A stretch of DNA of 64,000 bases from Archangiaceae bacterium (GTDB lineage: Bacteria; Myxococcota; Myxococcia; Myxococcales; Myxococcaceae): positions 1-64,000 of the forward strand of contig JADJNS010000034.1 in NCBI GenBank assembly GCA_016714225.1. The letters run 5' to 3'. Of the stretch, positions 45,497 to 53,347 are shown piece after piece (the stretch's first letter is position 1; every line of letters begins with the position of its first letter). A model generated the notes under the pieces. That model was not told the origin of the DNA. It saw only the letters and a list, made by a program, of their open reading frames with translations, and made no database searches. Position numbers and translations under genes: made by a program.

Positions 45497-46621
45497 ATGC
45501 TGCGGTCGACGCCAGCCGTGCTGCTGGTGCTGCTCACTGGGTGTCTGATTCAGAAGGGCTCGAGCTGGACGTTCGAGGGGCCGGTGCCCTTCGATGAAGG
45601 CGGGTTCGCCAACGCGCTCTACCAGGCGACCGGGGCGCGCATGGTGGCGGGCAACGCCGCGCAGATGGTGAATGACGCGCCGTTCTTCGAGGCGCTGGCC
45701 AGCGAGCTGAAGAGCGCGCGGGTCAGCATCGACCTGGTGACCTTCATCTGGCGGCCGGGAGACCCCTCTGACGGGCTGGTCGAAGTCATCGCCGAGCGCT
45801 CGCGCGCCGGGGTGCACTGCCGGGTGCTGGTCGACGACTTCCCCTCGAGCGGCTTCGAGCAGCAGGTGCAGCCCAAGCTCGAGGGCGCGGGCTGCCTGGT
45901 GCACCGCATGCGCCAGGGCCTCACCAGCGAGCGAAACCACCGGAAGATTTTCGTCATCGACGGGCGGGTGGCGTTCACCGGCGGCGTGGGCATCTCGGAC
46001 GAGTGGCTCACCTGGCGCGACAGCAACGTGCGGGTCGAGGGCCCGGTGGTGGCGCAGCTCGAGCAGGCGTTCGCCGAGAACTGGGTGGAAGAGACGGGCA
46101 CGCTGCTGCCGGCCTCGCACTTTCCTGCGCTCGAGCCGAAGGGCGAGCTGCTGGCCGCGTTCGTAAGCAGCGCGCAGACCGACCACGTGACGGCGGCCGA
46201 GCGGGTGACGCAGCTGGTGATCGCCACCGCCCGCAAGCGGGTGTGGATAGGCAACGCCTACTTCGTGCCGTCTGGGGGGCTGACCGCGCTGCTCGAAGAG
46301 AAGCGCAGGCAGGGCGTCGACGTGAGGGTGATGACGCCGTCGTCGACCACCGACCATGCCGAGGTGCTGGCCGTGCAGCGCACGCACTATCGCGAGCTGC
46401 GCAGGCTCGGCGTGCGCCTCTTCGAGTACCAGCCGGTGATGTACCACTCGAAGACGATGGTGGTGGATGACGCGCTGGCGATGGTCGGGAGCATCAACTT
46501 GGACAAGCTCAGCCAGGACTTGATGGATGAAGGGTCGCTGGTGGTGATGGACAAGGGGTTCGTGAGGCAGCTCGAGCGGGATTGGGCTGAGGATGAGAAG
46601 AATTGTGTCGAGGTGAAGTGA
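45497..46621 (+). CDS. Phospholipase D-family lipoprotein (cardiolipin synthase-like)
   Basis: The 374-residue protein begins with a lipoprotein signal (MLRSTPAVLLVLLTGC). It has two HKD catalytic motifs: NHRKIFVIDGRVAFTGG (near residue 147) and YHSKTMVVDDALAMVGS (near residue 315). Two HKD halves form one active site in phospholipase D and cardiolipin synthases. Classic Cls enzymes have N-terminal membrane helices; here lipid anchoring is predicted instead, so it probably acts on the periplasmic side or at the outer membrane. Start ATG 45497. A long-hairpin repeat follows the gene. Confidence 0.9.
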   Translation: MLRSTPAVLLVLLTGCLIQKGSSWTFEGPVPFDEGGFANALYQATGARMVAGNAAQMVNDAPFFEALASELKSARVSIDLVTFIWRPGDPSDGLVEVIAERSRAGVHCRVLVDDFPSSGFEQQVQPKLEGAGCLVHRMRQGLTSERNHRKIFVIDGRVAFTGGVGISDEWLTWRDSNVRVEGPVVAQLEQAFAENWVEETGTLLPASHFPALEPKGELLAAFVSSAQTDHVTAAERVTQLVIATARKRVWIGNAYFVPSGGLTALLEEKRRQGVDVRVMTPSSTTDHAEVLAVQRTHYRELRRLGVRLFEYQPVMYHSKTMVVDDALAMVGSINLDKLSQDLMDEGSLVVMDKGFVRQLERDWAEDEKNCVEVK

Positions 46622-46639
46622 TGCTCACCCGGTGGCCGA

Positions 46640-46938
46640 CGCTGCCACGGCGAGTCGGTGCAGGGCAGGCCTTGAGATGCGCCGACGGCCCGGCAGGGTC
46701 AGGCCAAGGGTTCAGGATGCTCGGCCAGGGGTTGGTGGGGGCCAGGGCAGGGCTTGGAAGGGCGAGCAATGGCGCTGCCCATGCCGGGCAGAAACCCCTG
46801 CCCCACCCCCAGGCCCCTGCCCCTCAAGCGAGCCCACCCCTGGCCGGGAACCCTGAACTTTGGCCTGACCCTGCCGGGCCAGCACCCTTTCGGGTCAGCG
46901 CTCGCCCGCCCGACAGCTTTAAACACCGCCGCTCGGCG
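46640..46938. repeat. Long-hairpin dispersed repeat, family B copy 2
   Basis: This is a second copy of the element at 23659-23976, in the same orientation. Its hairpin runs from 46688 to 46879: the ends GCCCGGCAGGGTCAGGCC and the complement ending TGCCGGGC pair exactly and long imperfect arms follow inward. It again lies between convergent genes, here phospholipase D and Ku, and fills most of the 370-bp gap. Differences from copy 1 are scattered substitutions and small indels in the middle, while the outer arms are best conserved. Confidence 0.85.
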
Positions 46939-46991
46939 AGCCTTGCGGGCGGCGACGCCGAAGCCGCGCCAGCGCCGCGAGCACGCCCGCC

Positions 46992-47843
46992 TCACGCACT
47001 CTTCTTACGGGTCCGGCGCTTCGGGGCACGCCGAGCAGCGCGGTGCGGCTTCGCGTGGCCCCGCCCCTTGCCCGCCCCGTGACCGCTCAGGCTCTGCTGC
47101 AGCGCCTCGAGCAGGTTGTCCATCTTCGGCGCCTCTTCCTTCCCCTCGGGGGTCTCGATCGTCTTGCCCTCGGCCTTCTTCACCAGCAGCTTCTCGACCC
47201 GGGCGCGGTGCTCGTCTCGGTAGTCGTCAGGCTTGAAGTGCCCGGCCAGGCTCTGCATCAGCGAGCGGGCCAGCTCGAGCTCTTTGGCGCCCGGCGAGCC
47301 CCGGGGCACCGACGGCGCCTTGGCGACCTCGTCGGGGTACACCATGGTGGTGAGCACCAGCTGACCGTCGCGCTCGCGCAGGCAGCACAGGTGCTGCTTG
47401 GTGCTGATCACCACCCGCGCGATGGCCACCCGGCCCATCTTCTCGAGCGCGGTGGCGAACAAGGTGTACGCCTTGGCGCCGGCGCCGGTCTTGGCGTCGG
47501 GCATCACCCAGTAGGTCGAGTCGAAGTAGAGCGGGTCGATCTCGCCCGGGTCGACCACCGCCTCGACCGAGATGGTCTTGTCGGAGACCGGGTCGAGCGC
47601 CTTGAGCTCGTCGCGCGGAATCACCACCACCTTGCCCTTGCTCACCTCGTAGCCCTTGGCGATGTGCTGGTAGGGCACCTCTTTGCCGTCGAGCTCGCAC
47701 ACGCGCTTCTGGCGAATGCGCCCGCCGTCTTTGTCGTGCACCTGGTGAAAGTGCACATCTTTGGGGCGAATCGCGACACCGAGGCTGACGGGAATGCTCA
47801 CCAGGCCGAAGCTGATGGCCCCTTTCCACATTGCACGTTCCAT
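46992..47843 (-). CDS. ku: Ku protein (bacterial non-homologous end joining)
   Basis: This 283-residue bacterial Ku opens with MERAMWKGAISFGLVSIPVS, the conserved start of the family. It has the core beta-barrel ring segments (PKDVHFHQVHDKDGGRI, VCELDGKEV) and ends with a Lys/Arg-rich tail (RRAPKRRTRKK) that contacts DNA or LigD. Homodimeric Ku rings thread onto double-strand ends and recruit the ligase LigD. No LigD gene lies in the window. ATG 47843 aligns with family starts. It is divergent from the next gene with only 30 bp between them. Confidence 0.95.
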   Translation of the reverse strand: MERAMWKGAISFGLVSIPVSLGVAIRPKDVHFHQVHDKDGGRIRQKRVCELDGKEVPYQHIAKGYEVSKGKVVVIPRDELKALDPVSDKTISVEAVVDPGEIDPLYFDSTYWVMPDAKTGAGAKAYTLFATALEKMGRVAIARVVISTKQHLCCLRERDGQLVLTTMVYPDEVAKAPSVPRGSPGAKELELARSLMQSLAGHFKPDDYRDEHRARVEKLLVKKAEGKTIETPEGKEEAPKMDNLLEALQQSLSGHGAGKGRGHAKPHRAARRAPKRRTRKKSA

Positions 47844-47873
47844 GAAGGGTGAACGCTGCATAAGCTGCGCCGG

Positions 47874-48128
47874 TTGCCGACCCGTTACGACGCGCTCATC
47901 GATGCGGTGGTGAAGGCCGGCGCCGGCGGGCCCGAAGACCCGCGGCTCACCGCCTACCGAGAGCAGGTTCGCCAGCAGGCGTACCGCATCACCGACGAAG
48001 AGGTGGCGGCGCTCACCGCTGCCGGCGTCAGTGACGACCACCTCTTTCACGCCACCACCGATGAGGCGTTGAAGGCGGGGCTCGAGCGCTGGCGCGCCGG
48101 GCTCGCCGCCCTCGAGGAGCTGGAATGA
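47874..48128 (+). CDS. Small protein coupled to the AhpD-like selenoprotein
   Basis: This 84-residue mostly helical protein (TDEEVAALTAAGVSDDHLFH; EALKAGLERWRAGLAALEEL) starts at TTG 47874. Its sequence resembles the helical C-terminal module found in some carboxymuconolactone-decarboxylase/AhpD relatives, but it lacks any Cys. Its stop overlaps the start of the AhpD-like gene (ATGA), suggesting a fixed partner. It may shape or hold the redox subunit (inference). The TTG start and absence of a clear ribosome site make the exact N-terminus uncertain. Confidence 0.7.
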   Translation: MPTRYDALIDAVVKAGAGGPEDPRLTAYREQVRQQAYRITDEEVAALTAAGVSDDHLFHATTDEALKAGLERWRAGLAALEELE

Positions 48129-48709
48129 GAATCAAGGCGCTCGAGCACCAGCACCCGCTGAAGGTGAAGCTCAAGTTCGCCTTGATGCGGCTGATGAACG
48201 GTCGCCCGGTGCCCGACGTGATGCGCGCCCTGCACTACCGGCAGAAACGCTTCGGCGAGCCGTTCTCGGCCTGGCTGCAGGCGGTGCTGCGCGGCCCGTC
48301 GGACTGGAGCGTGGGCGAGCGCGAGCTGTTCGCGTCGTTCGTCTCCAACTTGAATCGCTGTCGATTCTGAACGGCAGCCCACGGCGCGGTCGCGTCGCTT
48401 CAGCTCGGAGAAGACCAGGTGCAGCGGGTGCTGGCCGACTACCGCTCGGCGCCCATCGACGACAAGCTGCGCGCGATGCTCGGCTTCGTCGAGAAGCTGA
48501 CCCTGACGCCTGCCGAGGTGACGCAGGCCGACGCGGCGGCCGTGCGCGCCAAGGGCGTGTCGAAGCAGGCGATGATCGACGCGATCGCCGTCTGCGCCGG
48601 GTTCAGCGTCATCGTGCGCATCGCCGACGCCACCGACTTCGCGCTGTCTACCCCCGAGGGGTTCAAGGCAGGGGCCAAGGCCCTGCTGCGCTTCGGCTAC
48701 GGGCTCTGA
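48125..48709 (+). CDS. AhpD-like peroxidase-family selenoprotein (in-frame TGA = Sec)
   Basis: The frame from ATG 48125 to TGA 48707-48709 is interrupted only by TGA at 48368-48370. Read through, it gives 194 residues of the AhpD/carboxymuconolactone-decarboxylase fold with the redox motif Glu67, Cys79, position 82 and His86: NRCRF-(TGA)-TAAHGAVA. AhpD proteins have E-x11-CxxCxxxH; here TGA sits exactly at the second Cys, giving CxxU. A bacterial SECIS-like hairpin starts 11 nt after the TGA. Sec-containing AhpD-like proteins are known in bacteria; they reduce peroxides or thiol partners. Alternatives are a TGC-to-TGA nonsense mutation or a sequencing error; the position and hairpin make these unlikely. 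selA, selB, selC and selD are not in the window. Confidence 0.85.
48368..48397 (+). promoter_or_regulatory. Sec-coding TGA and bacterial SECIS-like hairpin
   Basis: After TGA (48368-48370) a 6-bp stem CGGCGC/GCGTCG (48382-48387 with 48392-48397, one G-U pair) closes on the loop GGTC (48388-48391). The loop GGU lies 17 nt after the TGA; in E. coli fdhF the loop GGU lies 18 nt after its Sec codon. In the known system SelB binds this loop and brings Sec-tRNA. Confidence 0.75.
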
Positions 48710-48767
48710 ACAGCGACCCGCTTTCGATTGACGCGCCGGCCCCCAGCGCCTAAGCGCGGTGACCGAA

Positions 48768-49637
48768 ATGGCGTCACTCCGCGACATCCGCAAGCGCATC
48801 AAGTCGGTGAAGAGCACCCGGCAGATCACCAAGGCGATGAAGATGGTCTCTGCTGCCAAGCTGCGCAAAGCGCAGGAAGCCATCATGTCGGCGCGGCCCT
48901 ACGCGCAGACGCTCGAAGCGCTGATCAACGAGCTGGTCTCGCGCGTCGAGCCCGGCACGGTGAACCACCCGCTGCTGACCGAGCGGCCGGTGAAGAAGGT
49001 CGAAGTGCTGCTGGTGACCTCTGACCGCGGCCTGGCCGGCGGCTTCAACGCGAACGTGTCGAAGCAGGCGTGGCGCTACCTGAAAGACGAAGGCTCGAAG
49101 ATGGAGCAGCACTTCGTCACCACCATGGGCAAGAAGGGCGGCGACTACCTGCGCGCCCGCGGCTTCAGCATCCGCAAAGACTGGCCCGGGGTCACCAGCA
49201 AGATCACCTACGACACCTCGACCGAGATCGCGAACGAAGCGGCCAAGCGGTTTCTCGACGGTCAGGTCGACGCGGTCTACCTCGCGTACAACGAGTTCAT
49301 CTCGGCGATCAGCCAGAAGGTGACCTTCGTGCGGCTGCTGCCCTTCGAGACCGGCAAGAAGGTCGAGGGCGTCACCAAGATCGACTTCAAGTACGAGCCC
49401 AACGCGCAGGCGGTGCTGAACGCGCTGGTGCCCCAGGCGCTCAACGTGCGCATCTTCCGCGCGCTGCTCGAGAGCGCGGCGTCCGAGCACGGCGCGCGCA
49501 TGTCGGCGATGGAGAACGCCACCAAGAACGCCGGCGAGATGATCAGCTCGCTCACGCTGTTCTACAACCGCACCCGGCAGGCGGCGATCACCAAGGAGCT
49601 CATGGAGATCGTCTCTGGCGCCGAGGCGCTCAAGTAG
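48768..49637 (+). CDS. atpG: ATP synthase F1 gamma subunit
   Basis: The 289-residue product has the gamma signatures: N-terminal helix MASLRDIRKRIKSVKSTRQI, VLLVTSDRGLAGGFN and the C-terminal helix RQAAITKELMEIVSGAEAL. Gamma is the rotating shaft that couples the c-ring to the F1 catalytic hexamer on the cytoplasmic face. ATG 48768 matches the family; GTG 48759 is less likely. No other atp gene is in the window: the gene stands between the selenoprotein and a binding-protein gene rather than between atpA and atpD. The sequence looks fully functional, so it is likely the cell's gamma subunit from a split operon. Confidence 0.95.
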   Translation: MASLRDIRKRIKSVKSTRQITKAMKMVSAAKLRKAQEAIMSARPYAQTLEALINELVSRVEPGTVNHPLLTERPVKKVEVLLVTSDRGLAGGFNANVSKQAWRYLKDEGSKMEQHFVTTMGKKGGDYLRARGFSIRKDWPGVTSKITYDTSTEIANEAAKRFLDGQVDAVYLAYNEFISAISQKVTFVRLLPFETGKKVEGVTKIDFKYEPNAQAVLNALVPQALNVRIFRALLESAASEHGARMSAMENATKNAGEMISSLTLFYNRTRQAAITKELMEIVSGAEALK

Positions 49638-49652
49638 AAGAGAGGTCTTCAC

Positions 49653-50585
49653 ATGTCGCTGCTCGCTTGTGCCCTGGCTGTCGCGCTCACCGCCGACGGG
49701 GGTGCTGCTGCCGCACCTGCCGCCGAGAAGGCGACTCCCGCGAAGCCGATCTCCTTCGGCATCTCGCAGCCGTACGGCGCCGATCACGCCGCCAAGGCCA
49801 AGGCGCTCATCGAGCCGTACCTGTCGAAAGAGCTCAAGAGCCCCGTCACGGTGCAGGTGTTCGGCTCGTACGACGAGCTGTCGGGCGCGCTCGCCGAGGG
49901 CAAGGTCGACCTGGCGTGGATTACGCCGCTCGCGTTCGTGCGCGCGGCCGACAAGAACGCCGACGTCACCGCGCTCTCGAAGGCGATGCGCGCCGGCGGC
50001 GGCGGGCTGTTCTACCGGGCCGTGTTCATCGCCAAGAAGGGCAGCGCGCTGGCCTCGGTGGCCGACCTGAAGGGCAAGAAGGTGGCGTGGGTGAACAAGA
50101 CCTCGACCTCGGGCTACCTGTTCCCCCGCGAGATGGTGAAGAAGGCCGGCTTCGACCCCGACGCGTTCTTCGGCGGCGAGACGTTCTCTTCCGACCACCC
50201 CGCGGTGTGCAAGGCGGTGAAGTCGGGCGCGGCCGACGTGGGCGCGACGTTCGCCACCGACCCCGACGAGGGCAACCCACCGAAGGCCGACGGCTGCGCC
50301 GACGCCGGCGGCAGCCTCGACGAGTGGAAGGTGGTCGCCTCGAGCGGCCCGATTCCCAATGAGGTCATCGCGTGCCGGCCCGACTTCGCGTTCGACCGCA
50401 AGCGCGTGAACTCCATCGTGCAGGTGTTCGGCCGCATGAGCCTGAACGACGCCGGCAAGAAGGTGCTCAAAGAAGCCTTCCGCGTCGACGGCTGGGGCAT
50501 CGCGGTCGACGGCGACTTCGACCCGGTCATCGACCTGGTGCGCTCGAAGAACAAGAAGGCCAAGGTCGCGCCCGCGGGCGAGTAG
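49653..50585 (+). CDS. PhnD-type phosphate/phosphonate substrate-binding protein
   Basis: This 310-residue periplasmic binding protein has a short signal region (MSLLACALAVALTADGG) and then a PhnD fold: ISFGISQPYGADHA, GSYDELSGALAEGKVDLAWI, LKGKKVAWVNKTSTSGYLFP and SGAADVGATFATDPD. PhnD-type proteins bind phosphonate, phosphite or similar anions for ABC import, but some are stand-alone sensors. It follows atpG by 15 bp and no ABC ATPase or permease is near, so an orphan binding role is as likely as transport. The binding residues cannot be ranked without a structure. Confidence 0.85.
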   Translation: MSLLACALAVALTADGGAAAAPAAEKATPAKPISFGISQPYGADHAAKAKALIEPYLSKELKSPVTVQVFGSYDELSGALAEGKVDLAWITPLAFVRAADKNADVTALSKAMRAGGGGLFYRAVFIAKKGSALASVADLKGKKVAWVNKTSTSGYLFPREMVKKAGFDPDAFFGGETFSSDHPAVCKAVKSGAADVGATFATDPDEGNPPKADGCADAGGSLDEWKVVASSGPIPNEVIACRPDFAFDRKRVNSIVQVFGRMSLNDAGKKVLKEAFRVDGWGIAVDGDFDPVIDLVRSKNKKAKVAPAGE

Positions 50586-50597
50586 TTCCCCCAGCCC

Positions 50598-50815
50598 GCA
50601 AAGCCGCGCACCCTGAGCGAAGTCGAAGGGTGCCATCGCTCGCCGAAGGCTGAGACGCAGATACTCCATCGTATCGTGCGCGCGCTCTGCTGCTTGGAGC
50701 CTGGAGTCACCGACGTGAGTGCGTTCAAGTTGGAGTGCACCCATTCGACTTCGGCACGGCATACGCCGTGCCTCCGCTCAGAGGCTGACAGGGTGAGCGC
50801 CGACGCTGTATTCGC
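50598..50815. repeat. Dispersed REP-like element, family A copy 2
   Basis: The outer repeat GCACCCTGAGCGAAGTCGAA with its reverse form near 50740-50815 encloses the shared core CAGATACTCCATCGTA and GCCTGGAGT. It fills most of the gap between the PhnD-type gene and the PEGA protein gene. The CCCTGAGCGAAGTCGAAGGG end is a repeat seen in many bacterial genomes; the AT-containing core is shared with copies 1 and 3 here. Confidence 0.75.
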
Positions 50816-50849
50816 ACCCCGAGGCGTGGCAGAAATCGGCCCCGCCCCC

Positions 50850-52052
50850 GTGAGAAAACCGACCGCGTTCTCGTGCGCGCTGCTGCTCGCCTCGGCCCCG
50901 GCCTTCGCCGACCCGATGGTGTTCGTGAACGTGGCGCAAGACGGCCTGTCGGGTCAGCACACCCTCAAGGTGATGCGCGAGGCGGTCTCGAAGAACAGCC
51001 CCGAGGCCCCGCTGAAGTCGTCGGTGGTGCTCGAAGAGCCGGTCGCGCACACCCCGCCCGGCCCGAAGCAGATTCTCGCCGAGGTGAACCGGCTCTTGAA
51101 CGAGGGCAAGGCGGCCTACAACCGCTCGAACCTCGACGGCGCGACCGAGGCCATCGCGCAGGCCGAGGCCATGGCGATGTCGACCGAGCCGCTGCCCGAG
51201 ACCTTCGAGGCCCTCGCCGAGCTCGAGCGGCTCAACGGGCTCATCGCGCTCAAGCAGAAAGACCCGGCCGCCGCCGACGAGGCGTTCAAGAACGCGTTCA
51301 CCCTGAAGCCCGAGCTCGCCTCGCTCGACTCGTCGATGGGCGTCTACGCGCGCATGCTGAAGTCGAAAGACCGCGGCCAGGGCCAGGTGGTCATCAAGGC
51401 CGAGCCGATGACCGCGTGGGTGAGCATCGACGGAGCGAAGGCCCAGACCGGCACCAGCGCCCCGCTCGAGGCCGGCACGCACTTCGTCGCCGCCAGCCGC
51501 GAGGGCTACCTCGGTCAGATTCAGCGCGTCACCGTGCCGAAGGGCAAGGTGGTGCCGGTGAGCTTCGTGCTGCCCGAGGCCACCAACGAGTCCGAGCTGG
51601 TGGTGGCGCGCGCGAACGTCTCGGCCGCAGCCGGCGACGCGTCGCGGGCGCTGAGCGCGAAGAAGATCGCCGAGCTGATGAAGACGCGCTTCGTGGTGCT
51701 GGTGCGGCCCGACGACGCGGCGCTCTACGACACCCAGACCTTCAGGCTGGGGGCGTTCGAGCCCATCGAGAAGGCGGTGCAGACGGCGACCCAGGCGCTG
51801 CGCGGCGAGGCCCCCAGGCCGCTCATCACCGACGCCGAGGTGAAGGCGGCCGAGGTGCGGCGCGAAGAGGCCGCCGTCGCTGCCCAGCCGAGCGACTGGT
51901 ACAAGAAGCCCTGGGCCATCGCGACCGGAGCCGTGCTGCTCGGCGGCATCATCGCGGGCGTCACCGCCGGCATCGTGGTCTCTTCCAACAAGCCCCCCAC
52001 CTACAGCTTCAGCAGCTGGTGCCATGCGAGCGACTGCCCTCCTCTCAATTAG
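50850..52052 (+). CDS. Exported PEGA-domain protein with C-terminal membrane helix
   Basis: The 400-residue protein has a signal peptide (MRKPTAFSCALLLASAPAFA after GTG 50850) and a TPR-like helical region (residues 60-165). A PEGA domain follows near 185-245 (VVIKAEPMTAWVSIDGAKAQ; FVAASREGYLGQIQRV), then a mixed region and a membrane helix near the end (AIATGAVLLGGIIAGVTAG). PEGA domains are extracytoplasmic beta modules common in Myxococcota and often sit with kinases. The last 29 bases overlap the next gene. The role is unknown; an envelope stress or cargo protein is possible. Confidence 0.8.
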   Translation: MRKPTAFSCALLLASAPAFADPMVFVNVAQDGLSGQHTLKVMREAVSKNSPEAPLKSSVVLEEPVAHTPPGPKQILAEVNRLLNEGKAAYNRSNLDGATEAIAQAEAMAMSTEPLPETFEALAELERLNGLIALKQKDPAAADEAFKNAFTLKPELASLDSSMGVYARMLKSKDRGQGQVVIKAEPMTAWVSIDGAKAQTGTSAPLEAGTHFVAASREGYLGQIQRVTVPKGKVVPVSFVLPEATNESELVVARANVSAAAGDASRALSAKKIAELMKTRFVVLVRPDDAALYDTQTFRLGAFEPIEKAVQTATQALRGEAPRPLITDAEVKAAEVRREEAAVAAQPSDWYKKPWAIATGAVLLGGIIAGVTAGIVVSSNKPPTYSFSSWCHASDCPPLN

Positions 52053-52536
52053 CCTCGCGCTCGGCGCGTGCGGCGCGGCGCAGAACGTCGAGCTGACCGG
52101 CAAGCTGGTGATGTCGCGCCTGCCCGCCGACTGGTGTGGCTCGGGCAACCCCGACACCATTCGGTTGGACTGCGCGTTCGACCTGGGCCTGTGGGTGAGC
52201 CAGGTGCTCGACGACGGCGGCATCGGCCAGGTCACCAAGACGGTGTGCGTGAAGCTCGAGGCCGACCCGCAGCGCACCTGGGGCACGCTCCCCGAGGCGC
52301 TCAACCAGGCGATGGTGAAGGTCGACCGCATTCCTCAGGGCAGGTTCCGCCTCGAGGTGGCGGGCATCGAGCCGAGCAACAACGGCGGGTGCGAGCACGA
52401 CGCGTCGGTGGCCGCGGCGTCGTTCTACGGCAAGTCCGAGCCCATCGAGCTGATGGGCACCGACGTGGTGAAGCGCATCGACATCGCCAGCAAGTGCCTC
52501 AAGGCGTTCACGCCGACGATGACGTGCATTCGGTGA
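52024..52536 (+). CDS. Lipoprotein of unknown function
   Basis: The 170-residue protein has a lipoprotein signal (MRATALLSISLALGAC; Cys16). The mature part is beta-rich with five Cys (DWCGSG; RLDCAFDLGLW; KTVCVKLEAD; GGCEHDASV; SKCLKAF). No family is recognised. ATG 52024 lies inside the last 29 bases of the PEGA gene, so the two are probably coupled. Its 3' end overlaps the convergent sirtuin gene by 29 bp. Confidence 0.75.
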   Translation: MRATALLSISLALGACGAAQNVELTGKLVMSRLPADWCGSGNPDTIRLDCAFDLGLWVSQVLDDGGIGQVTKTVCVKLEADPQRTWGTLPEALNQAMVKVDRIPQGRFRLEVAGIEPSNNGGCEHDASVAAASFYGKSEPIELMGTDVVKRIDIASKCLKAFTPTMTCIR

Positions 52537-53317
52537 GCACCTCGGCGGCGCCGGCCTCGAGGCGCAAGGTGGCGTGGGCGTCGCCGCGGGTGGGCCCCAG
52601 GTTCACGATGGCGATGGGCATGCCGGCTTCGGCCGCGGCGAGCACGAAGCGGTAGCCCGACCACACGTGCAGCGACGAGCCGACGACCAGCAGCGCGTCG
52701 CTGGCGCGCAGCTGGGCGAACGCGTCTTCCACCCTTGGCGCGGGCACGTTGTCGCCGAAGAACACCACGTCGGGCTTGAGCACTCCGCCGCACCGCAGGC
52801 ACCCGGGCACCACGAACTGCTCCACCGCCTCTTGCGGAAGGTCGACGTCGCCGTCGGGAGCGAGCGCCACGTTCCACTCCAGCGCCGCGGGGTTCGCGGC
52901 CAAAAGCCGCGCCTGCAGCCCGTCGCGGCTCTCGGCGCTGCCGCAGGCGAGACAGCGCACCAGGTAGAGCGAGCCGTGCAGCTCGACGACGCTGCGGTGC
53001 CCTGCCTTGGTGTGCAGCCGATCGACGTTCTGGGTCACCAGCGCGTGCACCACGCCGCGCGCCTCGAGCGCGGCGAGCGCCTGGTGCGAAGCGTTGGGCT
53101 CGAACGCGCGAAAGCGCGGCCACCCCACCGCGCTGCGGGCCCAGTAGCGGGCGCGCGCGTGCGGCTTGCTCACGAAGTCGCGGTGCTGCACCGGCTTGCG
53201 CTCGACGTGGCGGGTCAGCGGGCCCCGGTAGTCGGGAATGCCCGAGTCGGTCGAGATGCCCGCGCCGGTGAGCACGAACACCCGCTTGCCGGCCAGCCAC
53301 TGCGACAGAACGCTCAA
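52508..53317 (-). CDS. Sir2-type NAD-dependent protein deacylase
   Basis: This 269-residue class II-like sirtuin has the NAD loop TGAGISTDSGIPDYRG (near residue 18), TQNVDRLH, the catalytic His in VELHGSLY and a zinc ribbon of two CxxC pairs (CLACGSAES and CLRCGG). It ends with the NAD-binding GSSLHVWSG segment. Sirtuins remove acyl groups from Lys and yield nicotinamide and O-acyl-ADP-ribose. TTG 53317 is the natural start. A link to other genes in the window is not apparent. Confidence 0.92.
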   Translation of the reverse strand: MSVLSQWLAGKRVFVLTGAGISTDSGIPDYRGPLTRHVERKPVQHRDFVSKPHARARYWARSAVGWPRFRAFEPNASHQALAALEARGVVHALVTQNVDRLHTKAGHRSVVELHGSLYLVRCLACGSAESRDGLQARLLAANPAALEWNVALAPDGDVDLPQEAVEQFVVPGCLRCGGVLKPDVVFFGDNVPAPRVEDAFAQLRASDALLVVGSSLHVWSGYRFVLAAAEAGMPIAIVNLGPTRGDAHATLRLEAGAAEVLTECTSSSA

Positions 53318-53347
53318 CGCTGCCGAATCTAACGCGAGCTCAGGCGT

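Noticed and set aside
40936..45537. A 1533-residue frame running along the giant membrane-protein gene on the same strand
   Set aside because: It is Arg/Ala/Pro-rich with no domain, and the other frame holds the zinc ribbon and membrane helices. High GC produces such frames.
46992..47843. A complete end-joining locus (Ku plus LigD)
   Set aside because: Only Ku is present; no LigD-type ligase, polymerase or nuclease gene is in the window.
48419..48709. Separate 96-residue gene starting at GTG 48419
   Set aside because: It is in the same frame as the preceding ORF with only one TGA between, and the combined protein is a full AhpD-like fold, so it is one gene.
49653..50585. A complete phosphonate import operon
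   Set aside because: No ABC ATPase or permease gene lies next to the binding-protein gene; both neighbours are unrelated.
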